DNA of 64,000 bases from Flavobacterium sp. KMS (GCF_000813005.1 NZ_JSYP01000011.1:62001-126000); one strand, 5' to 3'. Shown: positions 1 to 8,794, numbered from the stretch's first letter. Notes: generated from the letters alone by a model not told the origin. Made by a program: numbers and translations.

Positions 1-282
1 AGGAATTGTGACTTGGTAATACGGAATACTATCTGTGAAATTTCCGTTTACGCTTATTTTTTGGTCTAATTTAAAAAGATTTGCATATTGGTTGATATCA
101 TAATCGGGCTTGCCTTCAGTATATTTATTAATTAAAGAATGATTTAATACATCAAGAATATTTACTTTCTTAGAAAGTTGGTCGCCATTAAATTGTACAA
201 AATAATCGTATGGTTTAGTATTGGTCTGACTATTGGCAAATAAGGTTGTTAATAGAATAAAATAGGTAAAAAAATGCTTCAT
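1..282 (-). CDS. Hypothetical exported protein, C-terminus outside window
   Basis: A partial gene: the first 94 codons read leftward from an ATG at 282 and run off the window edge. The product starts with a typical signal peptide (MKHFFTYFILLTTLFANSQ), cleaved probably before Q19, so it should be exported to the periplasm or outer membrane. The visible mature part is rich in Asn, Asp and Tyr and has no motif I recognise. It starts 3 bp after the stop of the upstream lipoprotein gene, so the two are almost certainly co-transcribed and may act together at the envelope. Function unknown. Confidence 0.7.
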   Translation of the reverse strand, partial: MKHFFTYFILLTTLFANSQTNTKPYDYFVQFNGDQLSKKVNILDVLNHSLINKYTEGKPDYDINQYANLFKLDQKISVNGNFTDSIPYYQVTIP

Positions 283-285
283 ATA

Positions 286-918
286 CTAGGGAATTAATTG
301 GATTGTATTATTCATTAAAGACGATTTTTTAAGTACGCTGTACATATTTTGTTTTAAAAAAACGGTCTTTTTGTTTTTAGATATTTTACTGTTAGGGTTA
401 TCAGTGTTGGCAATATCACGGTCAAAGGTGTAAATCGATATAATGTTGGCTTGTTCCAAATCCTGTTTTTTCTTTGGGTCTTTTACCAGGTTTTCAGGAA
501 CAGGGTAAGAGGCAATCCTTTCAAAACTCTTAGCATTACTGCTAAAATGAATTTGGTCACTCTGATTATTAATACTATTTACAATGGCATTGAGTGCTTT
601 TAAATTGGCATAGTTGAGTTTAATAATGAAAACATAATTTTCAAAATCAGTTTTAGTACTTACATTTGAAATTCCGTCAATTTTTAAAGCTTTTGCTTTA
701 AAATCGGCTAGTTTCTTGGTGATTTCCTGTTCATTCGGGATTTTCACACCATCAACTTCTTCCAGCCAAATGGCCGATTTGGTCTTAAACCAAGATTTCG
801 AAAAGTCAACCATAAGTGTGTATTCACCACTTTGATCGTCATGGTGTTTGATTCGTTCCGTTATCTCAAAACATCCTGTTAAGAGCAAACAGCAGCATAA
901 AGCGAGAATTTTCTTCAT
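286..918 (-). CDS. Hypothetical lipoprotein
   Basis: A 210-residue lipoprotein. The N-terminus is a lipoprotein signal with lipobox LLTGC, lipidated at C16. The rest is a soluble alpha/beta-looking domain with no catalytic motif that I recognise; it includes a lysine-rich stretch DPKKKQD. It leads a probable two-gene operon with the exported protein ending at the window edge (3-bp gap). Lipoprotein and exported partner in such tight linkage suggests a shared envelope role, but no function can be assigned from sequence. Confidence 0.75.
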   Translation of the reverse strand: MKKILALCCCLLLTGCFEITERIKHHDDQSGEYTLMVDFSKSWFKTKSAIWLEEVDGVKIPNEQEITKKLADFKAKALKIDGISNVSTKTDFENYVFIIKLNYANLKALNAIVNSINNQSDQIHFSSNAKSFERIASYPVPENLVKDPKKKQDLEQANIISIYTFDRDIANTDNPNSKISKNKKTVFLKQNMYSVLKKSSLMNNTIQLIP

Positions 919-1022
919 CAGGCAAATTTAAATTTAAATATTTTAAAAACCATGATATAAGAAGATTCTTAAATGGGAAATATAAAACAGTAAATTTTAG
1001 ATAATATTAACGCATTCTGAAC

Positions 1023-1116
1023 AATGCTAAAAGCCTTATTCTGTTGATTTTTCTTTAACTTTGCGACACAATTTTAATTTCAACTTTAAAACGGATGTTA
1101 AGGCTTTTTTAGCATT
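1023..1116. repeat. Inverted repeat flanking the hemB promoter
   Basis: The arm aatgctaaaagcctta at 1023-1038 is the reverse complement of 1099-1116, apart from two extra A residues in the right arm. The arms lie 60 bp apart, one on each side of the likely -7 promoter box at 1056-1063. Because the left arm is upstream of the expected transcription start, it would act at the DNA level (operator or cruciform) and not as an RNA hairpin. Confidence 0.5.
1056..1063 (+). promoter_or_regulatory. Probable -7 box of hemB promoter
   Basis: TAACTTTG matches the Bacteroidota -7 consensus TANNTTTG and lies 87 bp before the hemB start codon. The matching -33 TTTG element is weak, so only the -7 box is called. 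Confidence 0.45.
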
Positions 1117-1149
1117 AGCATACTTCTTAAAAATTTATAAAAAACACTT

Positions 1150-2142
1150 ATGTTCCCACTACAAAGAAACCGCCGTTTAAGAACTAATGAATCTATTCGC
1201 TCTTTAGTTCGTGAAACTACACTAAGTCCAAATGATTTTATGCTTCCAATGTTTATTGCCGAAGGAAAAGATGTAAAAGTCGCCATTCCGTCAATGCCAG
1301 GAATATACCGTCATTCATTGGATAACACGATAAAAGAAGTAAAAGAAGCTTGGGCATTAGGGATAAAAGCAGTGAATCTTTATGTAAAAGTGAGCGAGAA
1401 CCTTAAAGATAATAAAGGGGTAGAAGCTTGGAACAAAGATGGATTAATGCAACAAGCCATTCGTGCTATAAAAGATGCAGTTCCAGAAATGATTGTAATG
1501 CCAGATGTAGCACTAGACCCATTTTCTATTTACGGACACGACGGAATTATAGAAAACGGACAAGTTATAAACGATGCAACGGTAGATGCATTAACTCGTA
1601 TGAGTTTAAGTCATGCCGATGCAGGAGCCGATTTTGTAGCGCCAAGCGACATGATGGACGGTCGCGTTCTTGCAATCCGTAAAGCATTAGAAGAAAACGG
1701 ACACCACAATGTGGGAATCATGAGTTATAGTGCCAAATATGCTTCGGCATTTTACGGACCGTTCCGTGATGCATTAGATTCTGCACCAGTTGATTCTTTA
1801 GATATTCCAAAAGATAAAAAAACATACCAAATGGATTATGCCAATCGTATCGAAGGACTTCGTGAAGCATTGCTAGATGTAGAAGAAGGAGCAGATATCG
1901 TTATGGTAAAACCAGGAATTGCTTATCTGGATATCGTTCGCGAGATAAAAGATGCAGTTCACGTGCCAGTTGCAGTATATCAGGTTTCGGGAGAATACGC
2001 TATGGTAAAGGCCGCAGCCGAAAGAGGTTGGTTAGATCACGACAAAATTATGATAGAGCAACTACATTGCATTAAGAGAGCAGGAGCCAGTATTATCTCG
2101 ACATACTTTGCCAAAGAAGCTGCTGTGATTTTAAATAAGTAA
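1150..2142 (+). CDS. hemB: Delta-aminolevulinic acid dehydratase (porphobilinogen synthase)
   Basis: Condenses two 5-aminolevulinate molecules to porphobilinogen in cytosolic haem biosynthesis. The 330 residues are the usual family length. Both catalytic lysines are present: K196 in SYSAKYASAFYGPFRDA and the Schiff-base K254 in VMVKPGIAYLDIV. At the variable metal loop the sequence reads PDVALDPFSIYGHDG (119-132), with Asp/Ala where zinc enzymes have three Cys. This is the cysteine-free type, known in other bacteria to depend on Mg2+. The next gene encodes a haem protein 19 bp downstream, a sensible pairing. Confidence 0.97.
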   Translation: MFPLQRNRRLRTNESIRSLVRETTLSPNDFMLPMFIAEGKDVKVAIPSMPGIYRHSLDNTIKEVKEAWALGIKAVNLYVKVSENLKDNKGVEAWNKDGLMQQAIRAIKDAVPEMIVMPDVALDPFSIYGHDGIIENGQVINDATVDALTRMSLSHADAGADFVAPSDMMDGRVLAIRKALEENGHHNVGIMSYSAKYASAFYGPFRDALDSAPVDSLDIPKDKKTYQMDYANRIEGLREALLDVEEGADIVMVKPGIAYLDIVREIKDAVHVPVAVYQVSGEYAMVKAAAERGWLDHDKIMIEQLHCIKRAGASIISTYFAKEAAVILNK

Positions 2143-2161
2143 AAGATTGAAATACATAAGC

Positions 2162-2560
2162 ATGAAAAAAATAATACTTGCATTTGCAATACTTGCGTTC
2201 GTTTCTTGTAAAAAAGAAGAAAAAGTAACCATCGATAATTCAGGAATGCCAAGCGAAGAATCTGCTACTCTAGCAGCTAAAACGCCCGAAGAATTAGGGA
2301 AAGCAATTTTCGAAGGACAAGGAAACTGTTTTGCCTGCCATCAGGTAGACCAAAAAGTTATCGGTCCAAGCATAAAAGAAATTGCCAAAATATACAAAGA
2401 GAAAAACGGAGACATGGTTACGTTTCTTAAAGGAAAAGGCGATCCAATAGTCGACCCAAGTCAGTTTGAAGTCATGAAAACCAATTTTCCTGTAACACAA
2501 GCCATGTCCGACGAAGAACTAAAAGCAATCGAAGCCTATTTTTATAGCTTTTTAAAGTAG
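2162..2560 (+). CDS. Class I cytochrome c lipoprotein
   Basis: A 132-residue haem protein anchored by lipidation at C16 (lipobox FVSC). The single haem-binding site is C56-F-A-C59-H60. A downstream methionine (M105 or M115) can serve as the sixth ligand, and the SDEEL helix before the C-terminus is typical of small cytochromes c. It should carry electrons at the periplasmic face of the envelope. The ATG at 2162 is chosen over a TTG five codons earlier because it gives a compact lipoprotein signal. It follows hemB by 19 bp, so it is likely co-transcribed with a haem-synthesis gene. The exact redox partner is unknown. Confidence 0.9.
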   Translation: MKKIILAFAILAFVSCKKEEKVTIDNSGMPSEESATLAAKTPEELGKAIFEGQGNCFACHQVDQKVIGPSIKEIAKIYKEKNGDMVTFLKGKGDPIVDPSQFEVMKTNFPVTQAMSDEELKAIEAYFYSFLK

Positions 2561-2567
2561 GAGCTAT

Positions 2568-2627
2568 CCCGATAGCTATCGGGACCGCCGCTATATCTTT
2601 ATGTTTTTAAAGAAAAAACATAAAGGA
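2568..2627. repeat. Palindrome plus hairpin after the cytochrome gene
   Basis: A perfect 16-bp palindrome cccgatagctatcggg sits at 2568-2583, followed by a stem made of ctttatgttttt and aaaaaacataaag at about 2597-2624. TCCCGA/TCGGGA palindromes of this kind recur near 4790, 13555, 31995 and 47573 in the window, so they are a dispersed REP-like family. Confidence 0.6.
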
Positions 2628-2656
2628 TGCCGCTTCTATCGGGGCTAAAAAAAACT

Positions 2657-2687
2657 AAAACCATTCGTATTTACGAGTGGTTTTTTT
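2657..2687 (+). terminator. Rho-independent terminator of hemB-cytochrome unit
   Basis: Stem aaaaccattcgta / tacgagtggtttt (one G-U pair) with a 2-nt loop, followed by a run of T. Confidence 0.75.
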
Positions 2688-3033
2688 ATACCTGCAAGGT
2701 TTTTAACTACAATCTTGTCTTTCTTACGAAGGAAGAATCTCCGTAAGAAACTCAACAATAAATCATTTAGATTCGTAATCTCAAGTAGATCTTTGTCAAA
2801 GTTCAAAACTTTGACAAAGGTTGCGTTAAGTCTGTTTAATCTGCGTGACATTTACTTATCATAATAAATACATGTTATAAACATTGCCAACGGTTTCAAC
2901 TGTTGGAACGCAATATTATCGCAATCTGCTTCACACGGTTGAGACCGTGAGCTATAATCAAAAATATAATAGAATTTAAGATTGGTCGAGAGAAATCACA
3001 AATCATTACTATTATTTTTTTTACTTTTATAAC
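2688..3033. other. Non-coding interval with short inverted repeats
   Basis: No convincing gene. It holds cctgcaaggt at 2691 (also part of the hairpin at 3654), and the dyads caacggtttcaactgttgg near 2888 and cacggttgagaccgtg near 2934. A 68-codon reading frame on the minus strand here shows no family features. Confidence 0.5.
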
Positions 3034-3510
3034 ATGGAAACAGCATATATAAATTCGCCTTTAGGAATCACCAAAATTGTTGGCGATGAAAACGGAATTT
3101 CAGAGATTACCGTTGCTAACGCTGGTGATAATGAGGTTTCAGATGTAATTGCAATAGAGTTGCAAGAAGCTGTTTCGCAATTAAATGACTATTTTTTAGG
3201 CAAAAGAACCGATTTCGATTTTAAGCTAAACCCCAAAGGAACAGAATTTCAGCAAAGAGTTTGGAAAGGATTACTTGAGATTCCTTTTGGTAAAACCATG
3301 AGTTATTTAGAACTATCTAAAAAACTTGGAGATGTCAAAGCTATTCGTGCAGTAGCATCGGCAAATGGTAAAAATCCACTTTGGATAGTTGTTCCATGTC
3401 ACCGAGTAATAGGAACCGATGGTTCATTAACAGGATATGCTGGCGGATTATGGCGTAAAAAATGGTTACTAGATCATGAAAATCCTCTAAAGCAACAAAG
3501 TTTGTTTTAG
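3034..3510 (+). CDS. ogt: Methylated-DNA-protein-cysteine S-methyltransferase
   Basis: Removes the methyl group from O6-methylguanine in DNA, transferring it irreversibly to its own cysteine. The 158 residues hold the N-terminal half and then the wHTH-type DNA-binding half. The acceptor is C122 in IVVPCHRVIG. The conserved GxxxSYxELA-like region (GKTMSYLELSKKLG, 86-99) and the GYAGGLWRKKWLLDHE end are present. It stands alone with repeats on both sides. Two further base-repair or nuclease genes follow on the same strand (3880, 4930), but the long gaps argue against one operon. Confidence 0.95.
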   Translation: METAYINSPLGITKIVGDENGISEITVANAGDNEVSDVIAIELQEAVSQLNDYFLGKRTDFDFKLNPKGTEFQQRVWKGLLEIPFGKTMSYLELSKKLGDVKAIRAVASANGKNPLWIVVPCHRVIGTDGSLTGYAGGLWRKKWLLDHENPLKQQSLF

Positions 3511-3879
3511 GTGTTTTCTTGTAATGGTAAGAATTTTACGCATATTTGTAAGGAAGAATAAAACGATATTAAATAAAGTATAGAAATCTAAAACGAGTAA
3601 TTCTAATCTTGGAAAGTTTGTAGGTGCTTTTAATGCGTAAATTAGGTTTAATACCTACAAGGTCAGAAAAAGACCTTGCAGGATAACGATAGAGATTGAT
3701 TGTTTAGGGTTCAATTTCAATCAAAGTAGTCTAACATTCTAAGAATGTCTAAGCTGTCTAACAATCTAAGTAAGTCTAATAATGCAAGTAATCTAACATT
3801 CTAAAAATGTTTAAGCCGTCTAACTAATTTAAGTAAGTTCAATAATCTAAGAAGTCTAAAATTCTAAGTTGTCTTAATA
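3511..3879. repeat. Intergenic hairpin and degenerate TCTAA repeat array
   Basis: No gene seen. A hairpin at 3654-3682 pairs cctacaaggtc with gaccttgcagg. From about 3727 to 3873 the sequence is a degenerate array of units such as tctaacattctaag, tctaagtaag and tctaacaatctaag. The same type of array lies at 44040-44240. It ends a few bases before the next start codon, so it probably forms the leader of the exonuclease gene. Confidence 0.6.
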
Positions 3880-4593
3880 ATGATTGAAAAAATAAACCTA
3901 AACAACATCCTTTTTCTAGATATAGAAACCGTTCCCGAAACAGCCGATTTTGGAGAACTAGATGATGAGATGAAAGAACTTTGGGAGCACAAAACGCAAT
4001 ATCAGCGTAAAGAGGATTTTACAGCTGAAGAATTTTATGATCGAGCTGGAATTTGGGCAGAGTTTGGTAAAATTGTTTGTATTTCGGTGGGATATTTCAC
4101 CATTAAAGGCGATGTTCGAAATTTTAGAGTAACATCATTTTTTGGTGATGAGGTAAAGATTCTCAGAGACTTCAATAATCTATTAAACAATCATTACAAT
4201 AAACCGTATCATGTTTTGTGCGGACATAATGCAAAAGAATTTGACATTCCGTTTATCGCAAGACGAATGATTATCAACCAAATTGCAATACCAGACAAGC
4301 TGAATTTATTTGGAAAAAAACCTTGGGAGATTCCGCATCTAGATACGTTGGAGCTTTGGAAATTCGGTGATTACAAGCATTTTACTTCGCTGAAATTATT
4401 GACTAAAATCTTGGGAGTTCCTTCTCCAAAAGGAGATATCGACGGAAGTCAGGTAGGACATGTTTATTATGTAGAGAAAGACATTGACCGAATTGTAACC
4501 TATTGCGAGAAAGATACTATTGCTGTGGCTCAGATTTTCCTGCGTTTACGACGTGAAGATTTGTTGATTGATGATGAAATTATTCATGTATAG
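3880..4593 (+). CDS. PolB-like predicted 3'-5' exonuclease
   Basis: A 237-residue stand-alone exonuclease domain of the DnaQ/RNase H-like fold, of the group named PolB_exo_2 (similar to the proofreading domain of family B polymerases). Exo I is LDIETVPE (D14, E16). Exo II is CGHNAKEFDIPFIARRM around residue 110-130. Exo III is YCEKDTIAVAQIFLRL near the C-terminus. These supply the acidic residues for two catalytic metal ions. No polymerase domain is attached. Members are common in Bacteroidota but their in vivo substrate is poorly known; processing of DNA ends during repair is a reasonable inference. Confidence 0.85.
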   Translation: MIEKINLNNILFLDIETVPETADFGELDDEMKELWEHKTQYQRKEDFTAEEFYDRAGIWAEFGKIVCISVGYFTIKGDVRNFRVTSFFGDEVKILRDFNNLLNNHYNKPYHVLCGHNAKEFDIPFIARRMIINQIAIPDKLNLFGKKPWEIPHLDTLELWKFGDYKHFTSLKLLTKILGVPSPKGDIDGSQVGHVYYVEKDIDRIVTYCEKDTIAVAQIFLRLRREDLLIDDEIIHV

Positions 4594-4929
4594 TTTTTAA
4601 AAGGTACAAAGGTACAAAGGTACAAAGGAGCAAAGGTTCAAAGTTTAAATAGACTTAACCTATTGGTTACAATTACTGCATTTATTCGCTTCGCTCGGGT
4701 CGTAAAAAAAAATTTAACACATAGAAACATAGATTTTATGTATAAAAAAGAGAACAAAAAGAAATATATTTCTTTCACATAGCTAGTCCTGATCCCGAAG
4801 CATCGGGACGGGATGCATTTAAAACAAGTGAAACGCCTTTTTTGTGTGTATAAGACCTATGTTTCTATGTGTTAAAATTAATTGCTTCCAATGAGTTAGA
4901 TTTAATTTATAAGATTTTAATGTTTTACA
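4594..4929. repeat. Intergenic repeats: CAAAGGTA array and palindromic element
   Basis: Right after the stop, 4601-4641 has three copies of a caaaggta octamer followed by caaaggttcaaag. From 4715 to 4874 lies a long palindromic element whose ends are taacacatagaaacatag and ctatgtttctatgtgtta. Its interior carries the insert tcctgatcccgaagcatcgggac. A second copy lies inverted at 33016-33155. No gene seen. Confidence 0.65.
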
Positions 4930-6003
4930 ATGGTACATCAGGAAATTTCACATCATCGATTAGTTTCTCAAAAACTATATAAAAAAGCGCCAAGTTCTCC
5001 ACAAGACATTGTGCATCATTTGGGTGCAATGCAGGCTCAGGATTATGCAATGGCAAAATGGGCGATTGGTTCTCGTTGTGATGTGACTGAAAAAGCTATA
5101 GAAGAAGCAATAAATTCAGCAGAAATTATCCGAACACACATTCTGCGACCAACCTGGCATTTTGTTGCTGCGGAAGATATTCATTGGATGTTGGATGTTT
5201 CTGGACCTCAAGTCAAGAGAATAGTAGCTTCTTATGTCAAAAAATATGGATTTGATGATAAAAAATTTGAGAAAATTAATGCATCTATCGAAAAAATATT
5301 AGCTGGTAATAATCATCTAACTCGGGATCAGATCATGCAGGAACTCAATAACAATAAGGTTTGTAGTGATGATTCTTTGAGCGGACCTATCATGATGTAT
5401 GCTGAGTCGGTAGGTTTAGTCTGTAATGGAAAAATGAAAGGCAAGCAGATAACGTATGCTTTGCTGGATGAAAGAGTTACAAAGCCAAAAACGAAATTGT
5501 CTAAAGACGAGGGTTTGGCAAAATTAGCTAAACGTTATTTTGAAAGTCATGGCCCTGCGACGTTATTAGATTTTTCATGGTGGTCAGGTTTTTCGCCTAC
5601 AACTTGCAAACAGGTTATTAGCTCGATAGAATCGGAACTAAACTCGATAGAAATAGATAATCAAAAATATTGGTTTGGAACAAATTTTACCGATGAGGAT
5701 AACTTTCGCGAAAGCGTACATTTTCTTCCTGCATTCGATGAGATTTTAATTTCGTATAAAACACGAGAAGCGTCTATTTTACAAGAACATCAATCGAAGG
5801 CGTTTACTAATAACGGTATTTTTAGACCAATTATTCTAGAAAACGGAAAAGTCATTGGAACTTGGAAAAGAACTATTAAAAAAGACCATGCGAAAATAGA
5901 AACACAATTTTTTCATGAAACCGAGAATGATAAAAAAACGGCTTTATTTGATGGTATTAAGTCTTTTGAAAATTATCTCGAGACTAAAATTGTTATCGAA
6001 TAG
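4930..6003 (+). CDS. Winged-helix DNA glycosylase-like protein (AlkZ/YcaQ family)
   Basis: A 357-residue member of the HTH_42 family, which includes AlkZ and YcaQ, glycosylases that open interstrand crosslinks and remove bulky alkylated bases. The family's catalytic Q-x-Q motif is present as Q35-A-Q37 in LGAMQAQDYAMAKW. The downstream ILRPTWHFV motif (about residue 70-80) is also typical. The C-terminal half (from about 190) carries further winged-helix and beta-barrel regions, including FLPAFDEILISYKTR. It is cytosolic with no signal. Whether this member is active on crosslinks is inferred from the conserved motif only; it stands as a single gene. Confidence 0.85.
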   Translation: MVHQEISHHRLVSQKLYKKAPSSPQDIVHHLGAMQAQDYAMAKWAIGSRCDVTEKAIEEAINSAEIIRTHILRPTWHFVAAEDIHWMLDVSGPQVKRIVASYVKKYGFDDKKFEKINASIEKILAGNNHLTRDQIMQELNNNKVCSDDSLSGPIMMYAESVGLVCNGKMKGKQITYALLDERVTKPKTKLSKDEGLAKLAKRYFESHGPATLLDFSWWSGFSPTTCKQVISSIESELNSIEIDNQKYWFGTNFTDEDNFRESVHFLPAFDEILISYKTREASILQEHQSKAFTNNGIFRPIILENGKVIGTWKRTIKKDHAKIETQFFHETENDKKTALFDGIKSFENYLETKIVIE

Positions 6004-6416
6004 CTTTTAGATACGGATTTTTTATGTCGCTCTTACAGAGCTATTGATATCAATATTGTGACATTTTCTATAAATATGACGCCCTGCTAGGGCTGTTCAA
6101 ACCATGTTATGATTTGTTCTTGCTAAAACATTAGTGCAATTTTATTGCATTAGGTTTGAGTCAAGCATTTGCTAGGGTTTCAGAATAAATATTTGATGGT
6201 TTCTGTTAGATGTCATGCTTCACAAAAGCTATAAAAACTCCGTTAGGAGTGGGCTATTTATAGCAATAATTAGAGCTCGTAGTGTTGAACCCCATCGGGG
6301 TGACATATTAAAATTGGATAATGATTTTCGATCTATAATAAATACTTCGTGTTTCATCAGTAAAATGGTTGTGCATTTTATTGCTAAATAATTACATTTA
6401 CAAAAAATATATAATT
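6004..6416. repeat. Intergenic REP-like region
   Basis: No gene seen. Several short dyads resemble a repeat common between Bacteroidota genes: gccctgctagggc at about 6082, actccgttaggagtgggctatttatag near 6238, and accccatcggggtgacata near 6291. The tgacat phrase also occurs near 6058 and 6210. The region probably holds the promoter of the following membrane protein gene, but I cannot place it. Confidence 0.5.
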
Positions 6417-7856
6417 ATGGTGTTAAGTAGATTTTGGCTAGCGATATTTATTTCGTCAATTGCTTTTATTGTAATCAGTTTGTTTACTGGTAATACATAT
6501 ACTATTGATTATGTATTGAATGGTAAGAAAGACGAGCCTATTTTAATCTCAGAAAAGTATATTGAGCAAGTTCCTGGTTTCATCAGAGATAGTATTAAAA
6601 AAGCGCCAGACAACACTATTATCATCAATCGTGATGAGGCAAATGCCGATACGACCTATGTTTATAAAAACAAAACCGTAAAGATTTTTAGCGGAGTTCA
6701 AAAATCAGATGGTTTATTGCCAACTTGTAAGAGTACTTTGGTCGATTTAATTCTTCCACTTATTGCTTATTTGGCTTTTTTCTGCGGATTAATGGAGCTT
6801 TTAATTATTTCTGGAGCTTCAGGAAAATTAGCTAAGGGTTTGAGTCCGGTGTTTGTAAAGGTATTTCCAAGTATCCCAAAAAATCACCCATCGATTTCAT
6901 ATATGACCTTAAACTTTGCGGCTAACTTTTTAGGATTAGATTCTGCGGCGACTCCATTTGGTCTTAAAGCCATGGAGAGTTTACAAGAAATAAACCCCGA
7001 TAAGGACAAAGCCAGTGATGCACAGATCATGTTTATGTGTCTGCATGCATCGGGACTTACATTAATTGCAACTTCTATCATTGGTTATCGTGCAGCCGCT
7101 GGGGCAACAAACCCAGCCGATGTAATGTTGCCTTGTATTATTACCTCTTTTATCGGGACAATTGCCGCTTTTTTAATTGTTGGTATTAAACAAAAAATTA
7201 ATTTTAAAAGTGCTTCTTTGGTTGTTGGTTTGATGGTTATGATTGCGGCCATTGTTGGACTTTTATTTTACGTAAATAGTTTAGATTTAATTGGTAAAAA
7301 CTTCTTTACATCAAATCTTTCAGGATTAATATTGTTTGCCATCATTGGATTTACTTTGGTTTTTTCGTTAAGACATGAGAAAAAATTTATTGAAGCAGAA
7401 ACTACTGTTTTTGATGCATTTGTAGTAGGTGCAAATAATGGAGTTAAAACAGGAGTTACTATTTTTCCTTATGTTTTAGGGATGTTAGTAGCGATTTCAT
7501 TATTTAGAAACAGTGGTTTATTTGAAATTATTAGCCATTGGATTGCATTCATTTTTTCGAATATGGGTGTGAGTAAAGAAATCACCGATGCGTTGCCAGT
7601 TGCTATGCTTCGTCCTTTTAGTTCTGCGGGTTCACGTGGATTCTTGATTGACTCGATGAATACTTTTGGAGCAGATTCTATGACTGGAAGATTGAGTAGT
7701 ATTTTTCAATGTAGCGCCGAAAGTACTTTTTACGTAATTGCGGTTTACTTTGGTTCAGTTAATATAAAAAATACCCGTTACGCTTTAGGAACTATGCTTT
7801 TGGTTGATGTAATTTGTGTGATTACAGCTATATTTGTGGCGAGTTGGTTTTTTTAG
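6417..7856 (+). CDS. Nucleoside recognition domain membrane protein (SpmA-SpmB fusion type)
   Basis: A 479-residue polytopic inner-membrane protein with two nucleoside-recognition (Gate) domains, corresponding to SpmA and SpmB joined in one chain. The first domain spans roughly residues 110-260 and includes NFAANFLGLDSAATPFGLKA; the second, 330-479, includes GANNGVKTGVTIFPYVLGML and RPFSSAGSRGF. Residues 25-105 form a non-membrane insert near the N-terminus after the first membrane helix. ATG at 6417 is preferred to an upstream TTG. Gate-domain proteins are linked to transport of nucleosides or other solutes, but the substrate of this type is not known. Confidence 0.85.
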   Translation: MVLSRFWLAIFISSIAFIVISLFTGNTYTIDYVLNGKKDEPILISEKYIEQVPGFIRDSIKKAPDNTIIINRDEANADTTYVYKNKTVKIFSGVQKSDGLLPTCKSTLVDLILPLIAYLAFFCGLMELLIISGASGKLAKGLSPVFVKVFPSIPKNHPSISYMTLNFAANFLGLDSAATPFGLKAMESLQEINPDKDKASDAQIMFMCLHASGLTLIATSIIGYRAAAGATNPADVMLPCIITSFIGTIAAFLIVGIKQKINFKSASLVVGLMVMIAAIVGLLFYVNSLDLIGKNFFTSNLSGLILFAIIGFTLVFSLRHEKKFIEAETTVFDAFVVGANNGVKTGVTIFPYVLGMLVAISLFRNSGLFEIISHWIAFIFSNMGVSKEITDALPVAMLRPFSSAGSRGFLIDSMNTFGADSMTGRLSSIFQCSAESTFYVIAVYFGSVNIKNTRYALGTMLLVDVICVITAIFVASWFF

Positions 7857-7898
7857 TAAATAGCATTTAAATTAAAAATTATATAAATATAAAACAGT

Positions 7899-7976
7899 AT
7901 GAGAATGAGTAAATACACAAAATACATTGCAATTGCACTAATGTTGCTTTTTTTAATTACGAGTCTATTAGCTTAA
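7899..7976 (+). CDS. Possible 25-residue single-helix membrane peptide
   Basis: A short frame encodes a basic N-terminus (MRMSKYTKYI) and a hydrophobic helix (AIALMLLFLITSLLA). It lies 42 bp after the Gate-domain gene and 16 bp before the lipoprotein gene, on the same strand, fitting into an operon. The layout of positive N-terminus plus one helix is that of small membrane regulators. It could also be chance coding in AT-rich DNA; conservation in relatives would decide. Confidence 0.4.
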   Translation: MRMSKYTKYIAIALMLLFLITSLLA

Positions 7977-7992
7977 AAGTTAGTTGGTTAAT

Positions 7993-8745
7993 ATGAATAG
8001 AATTTACATTACGTTGTTTTTGTTGGCTCTGGTAAGTTGTAAAAAAGAACCAGCAACAGTAGGTCCAAAGTGGACTAAGGAAGACAAAAAAGAAATGACT
8101 GCAAAGCCAGCATTTAACAGGACTACCCCAAAAATCGATACGATACATATTTCTGGAAATGAAGAAATAGGCGTGAGTAACTATGTTTTAGCTTCTCTTT
8201 TGGATAAGAAAATTGATAAAGACAGTCTAATAACTGTTCAATACAGACTTGATTTTTTTACTAATAAAACAAAAGTAGGATCAGATAAGGTTACCATTGT
8301 TCCATTTACAGAAGGTTCAGGTTGGGGTGCGACATATGGTTTATCAGATGAAGATAATGCTGAGGTATCACCTTTTATCCATGTCAGTTTTGGTTATGAA
8401 GCTTGTGGATATAATCGCCAACACTTTTTGTTTTATCTTAAAAATAACAAGGTACAGCTTGTGCACGACTGGGATTCTATGAGTGACGGTGGTTGGGGAA
8501 GTTGGTTAGAATTTGGAGGAATAGATCCTAAAAATGAACCAGTTTCTTTTTATAGTAAAAGAGTTTCTTACGGTGGTAAAGAAGATGTTAATGATGAAGA
8601 TATGGGAACCGTAGAACATTCTGATTCTATCGTGTTTCATCTAAAAAACAATAAATGGGAAAAACGATTGTTAACCCCAAAGGAAAAGGTGTACTGGAAA
8701 AAAGACATTACTTTTAATGAATTTTATCCTCAATTTGCAGAATAA
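7993..8745 (+). CDS. Hypothetical lipoprotein
   Basis: A 250-residue protein with a clear lipoprotein signal (lipobox LVSC, C15, followed by KKE). The ATG at 7993 is used because the TTG three codons earlier would only lengthen the signal. The mature part has many aromatic and glycine residues, including WGSWLEFGG, and is likely all-beta. No known family recognised. It follows the Gate-domain gene and the tiny membrane peptide on the same strand and ends at a strong bidirectional terminator. An envelope role is inferred only from the signal. Confidence 0.75.
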   Translation: MNRIYITLFLLALVSCKKEPATVGPKWTKEDKKEMTAKPAFNRTTPKIDTIHISGNEEIGVSNYVLASLLDKKIDKDSLITVQYRLDFFTNKTKVGSDKVTIVPFTEGSGWGATYGLSDEDNAEVSPFIHVSFGYEACGYNRQHFLFYLKNNKVQLVHDWDSMSDGGWGSWLEFGGIDPKNEPVSFYSKRVSYGGKEDVNDEDMGTVEHSDSIVFHLKNNKWEKRLLTPKEKVYWKKDITFNEFYPQFAE

Positions 8746-8747
8746 AA

Positions 8748-8775
8748 AAAGCCTCGCACATTGCGAGGCTTTTCC
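8748..8775. terminator. Bidirectional terminator
   Basis: Perfect stem aaaagcctcgca / tgcgaggctttt with a short loop, with A-run on the left and T-run on the right. It separates the convergent lipoprotein and M4 peptidase genes. Confidence 0.85.
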
Positions 8776-8794
8776 GTTTTTAGTAAGCAACAAT

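Noticed and set aside
2645..2851. 68-codon minus-strand frame after the cytochrome gene
   Set aside because: It spans a terminator and short repeats and shows no protein family features.
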